Source of the DNA: Saccharothrix violaceirubra
GTDB lineage: Bacteria; Actinomycetota; Actinomycetes; Mycobacteriales; Pseudonocardiaceae
Length of the DNA: 64,000 nucleotides
Assembly (NCBI RefSeq): GCF_014203755.1
Contig: NZ_JACHJS010000001.1
Location: forward strand, 2,232,001-2,296,000
Reading direction: 5' to 3'
Every line of letters starts with the position of its first letter. Position 1 is the first letter of the stretch. A program made the position numbers and the translations under genes. This document shows, in pieces, positions 27,251 to 36,506 of this stretch. Below the pieces are notes generated by a model. The model was not told where the DNA came from, did no database searches, and was given only the letters and a program-made list of their open reading frames with translations.

Positions 27251-27844
27251 TCAGGCCGATCGGCGGTGCCGGCGGACCGATTCCTCGACCAGGTCGAGCA
27301 CGGGTTCGAGGTCGTCGGCGGGCAGACCCATGGCCAGGTGCGACACGAGACCTTCCAGCACCAGCTCCAGGAACGACGTGAGCACGTCAACGTCCACGTC
27401 GTCGCGCAGGTTTCCGACTTCGCGCTGGCGCAACAACCGCTGCCGGGTCGCGTCGGTCAGGCCGCGTGAGCGTTCCGCCCACCGCGCCCGGAACTCCGGG
27501 TCGGTGCGCAGCCGCCGCGACACCTCCAGGCGGGTGCCCAGCCAGTCGCCGGGGTGCTCGGTGCCGGTCGGCTCGGGCGCCACGAGCAGGTCGCGCATCA
27601 CCTGCACCAGGCCCTGCTCGGCGACGACCTCGGCCATGCGCAGCGCGTCGTCCTCGGCCAGGGCCAGGAACAGGGATTCCTTGTCGCGGAAGTGGTGGAA
27701 GATGGCGCCGCGGGAGAGCCCGGTAGCCTCCTCCAGCCGGCGTACGGTCGCACCCTCGTAGCCGAAGCGCGCGAAGCACACGCGGGCGCCGTCGAGGATC
27801 TGGCGGCGGCGGGCGTCGAGGTGGTCCTGGCTGACCCTGGGCAC
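27251..27844 (-). CDS. acnR: TetR-family repressor of aconitase (AcnR)
   Basis: 197 residues. The N-terminal half, with DNA-binding helices in GATVRRLEEATGLSRGAIF then HHFRDKESLFLALAEDD and RMAEVVAEQGLVQVMRDLL, is nearly the same as C. glutamicum AcnR and Rv1474c as I remember them, and so is the end VLDLVEESVRRHR. AcnR represses aconitase. Here acnA lies about 10 kb away on the same strand, and its promoter carries an AcnR-type operator. GTG 27844 (VPRVSQDHL) gives the family N-terminus. A perfect 22-bp palindrome lies 33 bp upstream. Confidence 0.9.
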   Translation of the reverse strand: MPRVSQDHLDARRRQILDGARVCFARFGYEGATVRRLEEATGLSRGAIFHHFRDKESLFLALAEDDALRMAEVVAEQGLVQVMRDLLVAPEPTGTEHPGDWLGTRLEVSRRLRTDPEFRARWAERSRGLTDATRQRLLRQREVGNLRDDVDVDVLTSFLELVLEGLVSHLAMGLPADDLEPVLDLVEESVRRHRRSA

Positions 27845-27876
27845 CTGTCGATGTTGCCAGGGACGGTGGGGGAAAT

Positions 27877-27898
27877 CCAATCCGTACGTACGGATTGG
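27877..27898. promoter_or_regulatory. 22-bp perfect palindrome upstream of acnR
   Basis: Half-site CCAATCCGTAC followed by its exact complement GTACGGATTGG, centred between 27887 and 27888, in the divergent region of acnR and the DUF5753 gene. Length and symmetry are typical of a TetR-family operator. It differs from the acnA operator, so the protein that binds it is uncertain. Confidence 0.65.
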
Positions 27899-27968
27899 TC
27901 AGTCGATGGGGTGTATTCACACTCCGTGTATCGAAACCGCCTGCCACCTGCCGCTACGTTGACGCGCC

Positions 27969-28535
27969 GTGACTGCTGGTGAGACGAGCATCGCTCGGTT
28001 CGTGTCCAGGCTCGGCCGGTCCCAGGCCAAGGTCGAGGTGCTCGACCTGGTGCGCCTGATGGGCCAGGGCCGACAGCTCGAACTCGACGAGCGCAAGGCG
28101 ACCTCGGTCGCCGTGTACGAGCCGATGTCGGTGCCGCCGGCGCTGCGCACCCCGGAGTACTCGGCCGCGCTGGGCGTGGAGCACCGTGACGTCGAGGTGC
28201 TGCGCGACCGGCTGTGCGTCTTCTACCTGCACGAGGCCGCGTTGCACGCGCGGGTCGGCGACGACGAGGTGATGGCCGGCCAGTTGCGCGCCCTGGTCGA
28301 CTCCCCGTGGCCGGTCCGACTGGTCACGTTCGCGGTCGGCGGTGGCGCGTGCCTGCTGCGGCCGTTCGAGTACCTGGAGTTCGTCGACGAGCCGCCGGTC
28401 GCGTACGTCGGCGAGCACCCGGACGTGGCCGGCGGGCACCGCGAGGCGCTGGCCGAACTGGACCGGTTGGCCCTGTCGGAGCTGGCCTCCCGGCTGTTCC
28501 TCCTCGAACGGGCGGGCGTGTTCGCGGCGTCCTGA
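27969..28535 (+). CDS. DUF5753-domain protein lacking a helix-turn-helix
   Basis: 188 residues. VYEPMSVPPALRTPEYSAAL, FYLHEAALHARVGDDEVMAGQL and FEYLEFVDEPPVAYV follow the DUF5753/Scr1 pattern, but the XRE domain normally in front is missing; the protein starts at the linker helix. GTG 27969 has no Shine-Dalgarno, and TACGTT ends eight bases before it, suggesting a leaderless transcript. Could be a stand-alone sensor/antitoxin-like protein or a truncated regulator. Confidence 0.7.
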   Translation: MTAGETSIARFVSRLGRSQAKVEVLDLVRLMGQGRQLELDERKATSVAVYEPMSVPPALRTPEYSAALGVEHRDVEVLRDRLCVFYLHEAALHARVGDDEVMAGQLRALVDSPWPVRLVTFAVGGGACLLRPFEYLEFVDEPPVAYVGEHPDVAGGHREALAELDRLALSELASRLFLLERAGVFAAS

Positions 28536-28699
28536 AACAACCCTCCACACCGGGATCGTCGGCCGCGTTCCGCATCCGCGCGGAAACCGCGTCCCGTTCA
28601 TCGGTTGGGCCGCAAAACTTCTCGGGCCCAGGAGGTTCGGGTGGGTGCGACTGTCGGTACCCCCGTGTAGCGTCGGGCCGGACCAGGCTGATCACGGGG

Positions 28700-29935
28700 G
28701 TGTGCTACTTGACCCATGCCCGTAGGGAACCGGTACCGGCCGTGTTCCGTGACCGGACCGAAGCCGAAGCCTATGTGGCCTCGGTGTGTTTCAAGCACGG
28801 CCCACCGAGGCTGCTCGGTGTGGAGATCGAGTGGACCGTCCACCACGCCGACGACCCGGCCCGCCCGCTCGACGCCGCGCGGCTCGCGGCGGCCCTCGGC
28901 CGGCACGCACCGCCCACCCTGGTCCCGGACAGCACCCAGGAACCCCTGCCCGGCGGGACGCCGCTCACCGTCGAACCCGGCGGGCAGGTCGAGATCTCCA
29001 CCCCGCCGAGCGACTCGCTCGCGGAACTGCTCAAGACCGTCACCGCCGACATCGACCACGTGACCGGCCTGCTCGAACCCGCCGGACTGGTCCTCGGCGA
29101 GCGTGGTGCCGATCCCCACCGGCCACCGCGACGGCTGCTCCAGGTACCCCGTTACGCGGCGATGGAGCACGCCTTCGCCCCGCTGGGTCCCGAGGGCCTC
29201 ACCATGATGTGCAGCACCGCCGGCCTCCAGGTGTGCCTGGACTTCGGCGAACGGGCCGACCTGCCCCGGCGCTGGGCCGCCGTGCACGCGCTCGGCCCGG
29301 TGCTCACCGCGTTGTTCGCCAACTCGCCGGGTGTCGGTGGTCGCCGCACCGACTGGGCGAGCGCGCGCATGCGCTCCCTCTACGCCACCGACCCGATCCG
29401 CACGCGGGCGGGCGCCGTGTGCGCCGACCCGGCCACCGCGTGGGCCCGACGGGTCGTGGACGCGCCGGTGATCGTGGTGCGCCGGCCCGGGTCGAGCTGG
29501 CTGCCGCCGTTCCCGCTCACGTTCGCCGAGTGGATCGACGGCGCGCTGGACCGCCGCCCCACCGCCGAGGACCTCGACTACCACCTGAGCCTCCAGTTCC
29601 CGCCCGTCCGGCCCCGCGGCTACCTGGAGATCCGCTACCTGGACACGCCCCGGCACGGCCACTGGATGCCGCCTGTCGCCCTGCTCGCCGCGTTGTTCGG
29701 CGACGAGGCCGTGGTGGACGCCGTGCTCGCCGCGACCGAGGCCGCCGCCGGCCGGTGGCTGACCGCCGCCCGGGTCGGCCTGGCCGACCCCGTGCTGGCC
29801 CGCGCCGCCCGCGAGGTCGTCGACCTGGGCTGTGCCGCCCTGCACCGCAACGACCTCTCCGCCCACCAGAACGCCGCGATAGCCGAGGAACTACAGCGGA
29901 CGCTCGTCGAGCGGACCAGAGGGGAAGGACGATGA
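28700..29935 (+). CDS. egtA: Glutamate--cysteine ligase EgtA (ergothioneine biosynthesis)
   Basis: 411 residues of the GCS2-like family. Makes gamma-glutamylcysteine, the sulfur donor for EgtB. CFKHGPPRLLGVEIEWTVHHAD, VEPGGQVEISTPP and MMCSTAGLQVCLDFG are EgtA features. The start is uncertain: GTG 28700 is used, with TTG 28709 and GTG 28742 possible. Its stop overlaps the egtB ATG. Confidence 0.93.
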   Translation: MCYLTHARREPVPAVFRDRTEAEAYVASVCFKHGPPRLLGVEIEWTVHHADDPARPLDAARLAAALGRHAPPTLVPDSTQEPLPGGTPLTVEPGGQVEISTPPSDSLAELLKTVTADIDHVTGLLEPAGLVLGERGADPHRPPRRLLQVPRYAAMEHAFAPLGPEGLTMMCSTAGLQVCLDFGERADLPRRWAAVHALGPVLTALFANSPGVGGRRTDWASARMRSLYATDPIRTRAGAVCADPATAWARRVVDAPVIVVRRPGSSWLPPFPLTFAEWIDGALDRRPTAEDLDYHLSLQFPPVRPRGYLEIRYLDTPRHGHWMPPVALLAALFGDEAVVDAVLAATEAAAGRWLTAARVGLADPVLARAAREVVDLGCAALHRNDLSAHQNAAIAEELQRTLVERTRGEGR

Positions 29936-31245
29936 CCGGCATCGAACGGCTGCGCGACGAGGTGGCCGCCCACCTCGTCCGGGCGCGCGAGCGCACCACG
30001 CTGCTGACCGGATCCGTCGACGACCACGATCTCGTGCGCCAGCACTCGAAGCTGATGTCGCCGCTGGTCTGGGACCTCGCGCACATCGGCAACCAGGAGG
30101 AACTCTGGCTGGTGCGCGACGTGGGCGGGCGTGAGCCCGTGCGGTCGGACATCGACGAGCTGTACGACGCGTTCAAGCACGCCCGCGCGAACCGCCCGGA
30201 ACTGCCGTTGCTCGGCCCGGCCGAGGCGCGCGGGTACGTGGGCGAGGTCCGGGACAAGGTGTTCGACGTGCTGGAGACCAGCCCGCTGGAGGGCTCGCGG
30301 TTGGTCGACGGCGGGTTCGCGTTCGGCATGATCGTGCAGCACGAGCAGCAGCACGACGAGACCATGCTGGCCACGCACCAGCTCCGCGTCGGACCGGCGG
30401 TCCTGGACGCGCCGCCGCCACCACGCGGCGCACCCGTCGGACCGGCCGAGGTGCTCGTGCCCGCCGGCCCGTTCACCATGGGCACCTCCACCGAGGCGTG
30501 GGCGTTGGACAACGAACGCCCCGCGCACCAGGCGCACACGGACGCGTTCTTCATCGACACGACGCCGGTGACGAACGCGCGTTACGCCGAGTTCGTCGAG
30601 GACGGCGGCTACGCGGACCGGCGCTGGTGGAGCGAGGCCGGGTGGGCGCACGTCGTGAAGACGCCGCTGGTCGCACCGAGGTTCTGGGAACGCGACGGCG
30701 ACCGGTGGTACCGCACGGCGTTCGGCACGACGGCCCCGCTCGACCCGGACCAGCCGGTCGTCCACGTCTGCTACCACGAGGCCGAGGCGTTCGCCCGCTG
30801 GGCGGGACGGCGGCTGCCGACCGAGGTCGAGTGGGAGAAGGCGGCCCGGTTCGACCCGGCCACCGGCCGGTCCCGCCGCTGGCCGTGGGGCGACGAGGAC
30901 CCGACCGAGGCGCACGCCAACCTGGGCCAGCGGCACCTGTCGCCGGCACCGGTCGGCGCGTACCCGGCGGGCGTGTCGGCCCTGGGCGTGCACCAGTTGA
31001 TCGGCGACGTGTGGGAGTGGACGAGCACCGACTTCCACGGCTACGGCGGGTTCGAGGTGTTCCCGTACGCCGAGTACTCGCAGGTGTTCTTCGGCCCGGA
31101 CTACAAGGTGCTGCGCGGCGGGTCGTTCGGCTCGGACCGGTCGGCGGTGCGGTCGACGTTCCGCAACTGGGACTACCCGATCCGGCGGCAGATCTTCGCC
31201 GGGTTCCGCTGCGCCCGTGACGCCTCGCCGGAAGAGTCGGTCTGA
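29932..31245 (+). CDS. egtB: Hercynine oxygenase EgtB
   Basis: 437 residues. Non-heme iron enzyme joining hercynine and gamma-glutamylcysteine with O2 to give the sulfoxide. DinB-like N-terminus with iron ligands in LAHIGNQEE and HEQQHDE (H137, H141), and C-terminal FGE-sulfatase domain (VPAGPFTMGTS, LPTEVEWEKAAR, GDVWEWT, GFRCARD). Coupled to egtA; two bases separate it from egtC. Confidence 0.97.
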   Translation: MTGIERLRDEVAAHLVRARERTTLLTGSVDDHDLVRQHSKLMSPLVWDLAHIGNQEELWLVRDVGGREPVRSDIDELYDAFKHARANRPELPLLGPAEARGYVGEVRDKVFDVLETSPLEGSRLVDGGFAFGMIVQHEQQHDETMLATHQLRVGPAVLDAPPPPRGAPVGPAEVLVPAGPFTMGTSTEAWALDNERPAHQAHTDAFFIDTTPVTNARYAEFVEDGGYADRRWWSEAGWAHVVKTPLVAPRFWERDGDRWYRTAFGTTAPLDPDQPVVHVCYHEAEAFARWAGRRLPTEVEWEKAARFDPATGRSRRWPWGDEDPTEAHANLGQRHLSPAPVGAYPAGVSALGVHQLIGDVWEWTSTDFHGYGGFEVFPYAEYSQVFFGPDYKVLRGGSFGSDRSAVRSTFRNWDYPIRRQIFAGFRCARDASPEESV

Positions 31246-31247
31246 CG

Positions 31248-31997
31248 GTGTGCCGCCATCTGGGTTACCTGGGCCCCGCCGTGCCCTTGTCCGGGGCGTT
31301 GGTCGACGCGCCGCACTCGTTGGTGCACCAGGCCTACGCGCCTCGGGACATGCGCGGCGGCGGCACGGTCAACGTCGACGGCTACGGCGTCGGGTGGTAT
31401 CCGGCGCCGGGCGCGGCACCGCTGCGCTACCGCCGGGCCGGCCAGGTGTGGGCGGACGCGAACCTGTTGGCGTTGAGCCGGGTCACGGTGTCCGGTGCGT
31501 TCCTGGCGGCGGTCCGGTCGGCCACGGTCGGCATGCCGGTGGTGGACACCGCGTGCGCGCCGTTCACCGACGGGCGCTGGTTGTTCAGCCACAACGGACG
31601 CGTGATCGGCTGGCCGGACGCGGTCGCGCCGCTGGCGTCACGGTTGCCCGTCACCGACCTGCTCACCCTCGACGCCCCCACCGACGCGGCCCTGCTGTGG
31701 GCGGTGGTCCGCCGCCGACTCGCCGAAGGGGCGGACCCGACCTCCGCGCTGGAGACCGTGGTGTCCGAAGTGGAGGAAGCCGCTCCGGGCTCACGGCTGA
31801 ACCTGATGCTCACCGACGGCACCGTGCTCGTGGCCACGACGTGGTGGCACGCGCTGTGGGTGCGCTCCGGCGCCGGCGCGGTGACCGTCTCCTCCGAACC
31901 CCTCGACGACGACCCGGCCTGGAAGGAGGTGCCCGACCGGCACGTCGTCACCGCGCGTGTGTCCGAAGTGGACGTTCGACCGATGGGAATGGGATGA
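31248..31997 (+). CDS. egtC: Gamma-glutamyl hercynylcysteine sulfoxide hydrolase EgtC
   Basis: 249 residues, class II glutamine amidotransferase fold with the nucleophile Cys2 (VCRHLGYLGP) and WLFSHNGRV. Removes glutamate from the EgtB product. GTG start three bases after the egtB TGA; its own TGA overlaps egtD. Confidence 0.95.
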   Translation: MCRHLGYLGPAVPLSGALVDAPHSLVHQAYAPRDMRGGGTVNVDGYGVGWYPAPGAAPLRYRRAGQVWADANLLALSRVTVSGAFLAAVRSATVGMPVVDTACAPFTDGRWLFSHNGRVIGWPDAVAPLASRLPVTDLLTLDAPTDAALLWAVVRRRLAEGADPTSALETVVSEVEEAAPGSRLNLMLTDGTVLVATTWWHALWVRSGAGAVTVSSEPLDDDPAWKEVPDRHVVTARVSEVDVRPMGMG

Positions 31998-32968
31998 CCG
32001 AGCCAGTGCTGGACGTGCACCTGACACCCGAGGACGCGGCGCTCGCGCTGCGCGCGGAGGCCCTCGCCGGGCTCACCGCACCGGCGAAGTGGGTGTCCCC
32101 GAAGTGGTTCTACGACGCGGTCGGCAGCGACCTGTTCGAGGACATCACGCGACTGCCCGAGTACTACCCGACCCGGGCCGAACGGGAGATCCTGGAGGCC
32201 AGGTCGACCGAGATCGCCACCGTCACCGGCGCCCGCGCCCTGGTGGAACTGGGCTCCGGTTCGTCCGAGAAGACCCGGCTGCTGCTGGACGCGTTGCGCG
32301 CACACGGGACCCTGGCCGAGTTCGTACCGCTGGACGTGTCGTCGAGCGCGTTGGTCGACGCGGCCAGGTCGATCCTGGAGTCCTACCCCGGCCTGCGGGT
32401 GCACGGCGTGGTCGGCGACTTCACCGAACACCTCGGCCTGCTGCCCGGCGCGTCACCCCGCCTGGTCGCGTTCCTCGGCGGCACGATCGGCAACCTGGTC
32501 CCCGACGAACGGGCGAAGTTCCTGACGTCGTTGCGCGACGTGCTGGCGCCGGGGGAGTGGCTGCTGCTGGGCACGGACCTGGTGAAGGACCCTGATGTCC
32601 TGGTCCGCGCGTACGACGACGCCCAGGGCGTGACGGCCGAGTTCAACCGCAACGTGCTGCACGTGATCAACCGGGAACTGGACGCTGACTTCGACACGTC
32701 GGCGTTCCGCCACGTCGCACTGTGGAACCCGGACGCGGAGTGGATCGAGATGAGACTGCGCGCCGCCCACCCGACCCGCGCACACGTGGGAGCACTCGGC
32801 ATAGACGTGGAATTCGCCCGCGACGAGGACCTGCGCACCGAGGTGTCGGCCAAATTCCGCCGCGACGGAGTAGCCCGCGAACTGGCCTCGGCAGGCTTCA
32901 CACTGCACTCCTGGTGGACCGACACCCAGTCCCGCTTCGCCCTGTCACTCTCCCAAGCAACCCCGTAA
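31994..32968 (+). CDS. egtD: L-histidine N-alpha-methyltransferase EgtD
   Basis: 324 residues, DUF2260-type SAM methyltransferase that trimethylates histidine to hercynine, the first step of the pathway. PKWFYDAVGSDLFEDITRLPEYYPTRAE, VELGSGSSEKTRLLL, FLGGTIGNL and EFNRNVLHVIN are diagnostic. Last gene of egtABCD. The final C-S lyase gene egtE is not next to it. Confidence 0.97.
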   Translation: MTEPVLDVHLTPEDAALALRAEALAGLTAPAKWVSPKWFYDAVGSDLFEDITRLPEYYPTRAEREILEARSTEIATVTGARALVELGSGSSEKTRLLLDALRAHGTLAEFVPLDVSSSALVDAARSILESYPGLRVHGVVGDFTEHLGLLPGASPRLVAFLGGTIGNLVPDERAKFLTSLRDVLAPGEWLLLGTDLVKDPDVLVRAYDDAQGVTAEFNRNVLHVINRELDADFDTSAFRHVALWNPDAEWIEMRLRAAHPTRAHVGALGIDVEFARDEDLRTEVSAKFRRDGVARELASAGFTLHSWWTDTQSRFALSLSQATP

Positions 32969-32989
32969 CCACCCCTCTCCCCGAAGACC

Positions 32990-33025
32990 CCACCGCCGTC
33001 CGGCCCCCGACCCGGACGGCGGTGG
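32990..33025 (+). terminator. Terminator of the egt operon
   Basis: 14-bp stem CCACCGCCGTCCGG / CCGGACGGCGGTGG with an eight-base loop, 21 bp after the egtD stop. Confidence 0.8.
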
Positions 33026-33188
33026 CCCGAACACACCCACACCCACACCGGCGGCACGAGGAGGGCGAAGTCCCCCTTCACGCTTCCCCGAACCAACCCC
33101 GAACGACACCCGCCAAGCACAAGCACCCAACCCCGGACACACCCGCCACCCGGGGATCCAAGCCCCGAACGCGAGCCGCCCACCTTTC

Positions 33189-33371
33189 GGCGCCCCAACG
33201 CGTACCCCACGATGCCCATCGCACAACCGGCGCCCCGAACGCACAACTCGCGGTGCCTGAACGCACAACTCGCGGTGTCCGAGTGCGCAACTCGCGGTGT
33301 CCCAACGCATAACTCGCGAAAGGATGTGCCCGAGCGCGTATTTCAGGGTGCCTGAGCGGAGGACTCGCGGA
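33189..33371. repeat. Dispersed intergenic repeat locus R4 (largest)
   Basis: At least six units plus degenerate copies at its left edge. Four carry the variant CGAACGCACAACTCGCGG or CCGAGTGCGCAACTCGCGG; one GAGCGCGTATTTCAGG; the last ends GGAGGACTCGCGG. TCAGG-GTG-CCTGA at 33343-33355 is a perfect stem. Together with the egt terminator it fills the 507-bp gap between egtD and the peptidase; the stretch 33026-33188 holds nothing else I recognise. Confidence 0.85.
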
Positions 33372-33475
33372 GTCGGGGGTCCGAACCCGCCGAGAGGATT
33401 CCCCCGTTCCGAGGGTGTCGCCGAGCCCGTCCCCGGTGGGACCGTCCCGACGCGACGTCGAGAGGAGCACCGCCG

Positions 33476-35032
33476 ATGGCACTCAGCACCCCGATCGCCC
33501 TGATCCTGGCCCTCACCCTGTCCGGACTCGCCACACCGCAAGCCGAGGCCCGGACCCAAGACCCGATCAAGTGGTCCACCTGCGCCGAAGACGTACTCAA
33601 AGCAGTCCCCGCCGCCTTACGCGACAAGGTGACCTGCGCCCAGCACAAGGTCCCCTTGGACCACCAAGATCCCCAGCGCGGCACCATCTCCCTGTCCCTG
33701 CTCAAACGCCCCGCCGCCGACCAGTCCCGCCGGATCGGGTCCCTGTTCCTCAACCCCGGCGGCCCCGGCGGGTCGGGCCTCGTCTACCCCGCCTACGGCG
33801 AGTCACTCTTCCGACCCGAGGTGCTCCGCCGCTTCGACCTGATCGGCTTCGACCCGCGCGGCGTCGCCCGCAGCACGCCCCTGAAGTGCTTCCGCACCAA
33901 GGAGGACGCGGACGCGGTGTTCAACCGCCTGTCCGTCGTGCCGATCACCGACCGCGAGGTCCGCGAGGCGATCGACGCCACCGAGGACTACACCGACTCG
34001 TGCGGGAAGGTCGCCGGTCCGCTCCTGGACCACATGTCGACCGAGGACGTCGCCCGCGACCTCGACCTGCTGCGCCAGGCCGTCGGCGACCGGCAGCTCA
34101 CCTACGTCGGGTTCTCCTACGGCACGCTGCTCGGCGCCACGTACGCGAACCTGTTCCCGTCCCGCTCCCGCGCCCTGATCCTGGACGGCAACGTCGACCC
34201 GACGCTGCGCACCCGCGACGGCGCCGAGTACGACCGGCAACGCGCGCAGGGCTTCGAGCTGGCCCTGGACGCGTTCCTCAAGCGCTGCGCCCAAGAAGGC
34301 CCCAAGTGCGCCTTCAGCGCGAACGACCCGCGCGCCAAGTTCGACGCCGCCCGTGACGCCCTGCGCACCAGGTCGGTCACTTTGCCCTCCCAGGAGGTCG
34401 TGACCTACACGTCCTACGTCGGCACGGTCACCGGCGCGCTCTACTCGCCGAACCGGTTCAAAGACCTGGCCACGTGGCTCCAGGCCGTGCACGCCGCGCT
34501 CGATCCCGGCGTCGCCTCGGTGCCGGCCGCGGTGCCCGACCTCGGCCCGAACCGGGGCCGCTACGACGTCCGGGTGGGCGTGGGCGACGCCGAGTACCTG
34601 TCCGACGACTCGTACTACGGCGTCAACTGCACCGACAAGCCGTTCTCCACCGGCACCCGGCAGTTCCCGCGCATCGCGAAGCAGTGGGAACGCGAGTCGC
34701 CCACCTTCGGCCGTCAGCAGGCGGCCTCGGACCTGCTCACGTGCCCGTCGTGGCCGCTCGACGAGCCGGACCGCTACTCGGGTCCGTGGAACCGCCGCAC
34801 GCCCCACCCCGTGCTGGTCGTGGGCAACTACTACGACCCGGCCACGCAGTACAGGTTCTCGCGGCGCATGGCCGCCCAGCTCGGCAACGCCCGGCTGGTG
34901 GGCGTCGACGCGTTCGGGCACTGCATCCTGGGCGACAGCGCGGGCGTGGACGCCGTCGCGGCCGACTACCTGGTCGACCTCAAGGTCCCGGCGGCGGGCC
35001 TGGTGTTCCGACCGGACGTCCAACCGTTCTGA
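33476..35032 (+). CDS. Secreted alpha/beta hydrolase, TAP-like (tripeptidyl aminopeptidase SlpD/E type)
   Basis: 518 residues. Signal peptide MALSTPIALILALTLSGLA, oxyanion GGPGGSG, nucleophile S214 in VGFSYGT, acid in GNYYDPAT and His in DAFGHCIL within the C-terminal TAP domain. Family members cut short N-terminal peptides from extracellular substrates. Shine-Dalgarno GAGAGGAG upstream of ATG 33476. Its 3' end overlaps the opposing membrane protein gene by 53 bp. Confidence 0.93.
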   Translation: MALSTPIALILALTLSGLATPQAEARTQDPIKWSTCAEDVLKAVPAALRDKVTCAQHKVPLDHQDPQRGTISLSLLKRPAADQSRRIGSLFLNPGGPGGSGLVYPAYGESLFRPEVLRRFDLIGFDPRGVARSTPLKCFRTKEDADAVFNRLSVVPITDREVREAIDATEDYTDSCGKVAGPLLDHMSTEDVARDLDLLRQAVGDRQLTYVGFSYGTLLGATYANLFPSRSRALILDGNVDPTLRTRDGAEYDRQRAQGFELALDAFLKRCAQEGPKCAFSANDPRAKFDAARDALRTRSVTLPSQEVVTYTSYVGTVTGALYSPNRFKDLATWLQAVHAALDPGVASVPAAVPDLGPNRGRYDVRVGVGDAEYLSDDSYYGVNCTDKPFSTGTRQFPRIAKQWERESPTFGRQQAASDLLTCPSWPLDEPDRYSGPWNRRTPHPVLVVGNYYDPATQYRFSRRMAAQLGNARLVGVDAFGHCILGDSAGVDAVAADYLVDLKVPAAGLVFRPDVQPF

Positions 35033-36320
35033 CGTCCGGGCGGGTGCGGCCGGTCCGCGCGAACGCGACGGCCGCACCCGCGAGGATCAGCAGTTCCGGG
35101 CCGAGCACCCACAGCGGGCCGTGCGCCGGCAGCATGCGCAGTTGTTCCTGCGACAGGAACTGGAGGCCGGCCTGCCGGTCCCCGAACCGGTACAGCCCGG
35201 CCGTCAGGTAGGCGACCGCGACGACGCCGACCAGCGCCAGCCGGTCGTACATCGCCCAGCCGAGCAGGAACAGCGTCCCCACGATCACCAGGGCCGGCCC
35301 GCCGGACTCGCCCGGCAAGACCTCGGGCAGGCCGTCGGTGAGCCAACCCCGGTGCACGCCGGTATAGGTCATGGACAGGAACAGGGTCGCGCCCACGACC
35401 GCCAGCGGCAGCCAGTCGCCCGGCCGCCGCGCGTTCACCTCGCGCGCGACGAGCAGGCCCGCCACCGCCACGGCGACCATGACGTCGACGCCGGGCGGCG
35501 CGACGAACACCGCGATCCCGTAGGCCGCGGCGGCCAGTCCGAGCGGCAGGCTGTACAGGTACCCGGCCGCGACCAGCAGCACGGCGAGCGCGACGAGCGG
35601 ACCGTACTCCCACAGCGAGCCCAGCAGCCCGGCCACCGCCACCAGCGCCCACGGCCGGGGCGCGCGTCGACGTCCGGGCCTGGTGTACGCGAGCACCGCG
35701 CCGGCGAGGAGCACCAGTTCCGGGAACCGCCCGGCCCCGAACGGCAGCCCGGCGCCGTCGTAGTGGAACGCCGCGTGCACCGCGCGTTCGGACCAGTCCT
35801 CGGTGAACGACGTCGTCGCGCTGTGCGCGATCGTGACCACGAGGTACAACGCCGCCGTGACCACGACGACGACGTCCCGGTGCCACCCGCCCCAGATCGC
35901 CAACGCCAGGCCCAGCGCCCAGAGCAGGGCGACGCCCGGGTGGACCACGTGGGGGCCCGCCTCGGCGAACGACACCGCGGGCGCGTAGTCGAACGAACCG
36001 CTTCCCGTGTCGTACGCGGAGACGGCCAGTACGCCGAGCCCTAGGGCCAGCAGGACGAACCAGCGTCCTGGCCGGCGCGCGTGCAGGTCGTGCGCCGCGA
36101 GCAGGAATCCGGCCAGGATCGCGACGAGATCGGCGTACCCCGGCTGCCCGACCAGTGCCGCGACGAGGTACGCGAGCGTCGCGAGCGCCAAACGCGCACC
36201 CCGCGTGTACAACGCGTATGCGAACAGGATCGGGACGCCGACCAGCGGGGTGTACTCCCACTGCGAACCGAGCAGTCCCACCGACACCAACGGCAGCCAG
36301 ACGGGCATCACCGCAACCAC
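34980..36320 (-). CDS. Polytopic membrane protein of unknown function
   Basis: 446 residues, about 14 hydrophobic segments. Two halves repeat the motif GLLGSQWEYTPLV and GLLGSLWEYGPLV (residues ~16-28 and ~226-238), so the protein looks like an internal duplication. No transporter or enzyme signature recognised. Start GTG 36320 with alternatives at 36311 and 36308. Tail-to-tail overlap with the peptidase gene. Confidence 0.75.
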   Translation of the reverse strand: MVAVMPVWLPLVSVGLLGSQWEYTPLVGVPILFAYALYTRGARLALATLAYLVAALVGQPGYADLVAILAGFLLAAHDLHARRPGRWFVLLALGLGVLAVSAYDTGSGSFDYAPAVSFAEAGPHVVHPGVALLWALGLALAIWGGWHRDVVVVVTAALYLVVTIAHSATTSFTEDWSERAVHAAFHYDGAGLPFGAGRFPELVLLAGAVLAYTRPGRRRAPRPWALVAVAGLLGSLWEYGPLVALAVLLVAAGYLYSLPLGLAAAAYGIAVFVAPPGVDVMVAVAVAGLLVAREVNARRPGDWLPLAVVGATLFLSMTYTGVHRGWLTDGLPEVLPGESGGPALVIVGTLFLLGWAMYDRLALVGVVAVAYLTAGLYRFGDRQAGLQFLSQEQLRMLPAHGPLWVLGPELLILAGAAVAFARTGRTRPDVRTVGRPVGTPGPPPGP

Positions 36321-36506
36321 CCCCGCGGCACCTTATCGGTCACAGTGGGCGGACGGTTCCCGGCTCGGTGTTAGAGTCGCCCCATGACTGCCGGGTCGGC
36401 CGCTCGCGGCCTTCAACGGACGGGTTCCCCGGCCGGCGCTTGATCGCCGGGCGGGGCAGAAGCCCGCCTCTCCTCCCACTCCTCAGGGTTGGCAAGTTCC
36501 GTGGAG

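Noticed and set aside
33189..33371. CRISPR array
   Set aside because: Units are contiguous and degenerate with no unique spacers, no leader and no cas genes.
36384..36443. 19-residue ORF with TAGAGT six bases before its ATG
   Set aside because: Too short, no terminator or conservation evidence; could equally be part of the leader of the nitroreductase gene.
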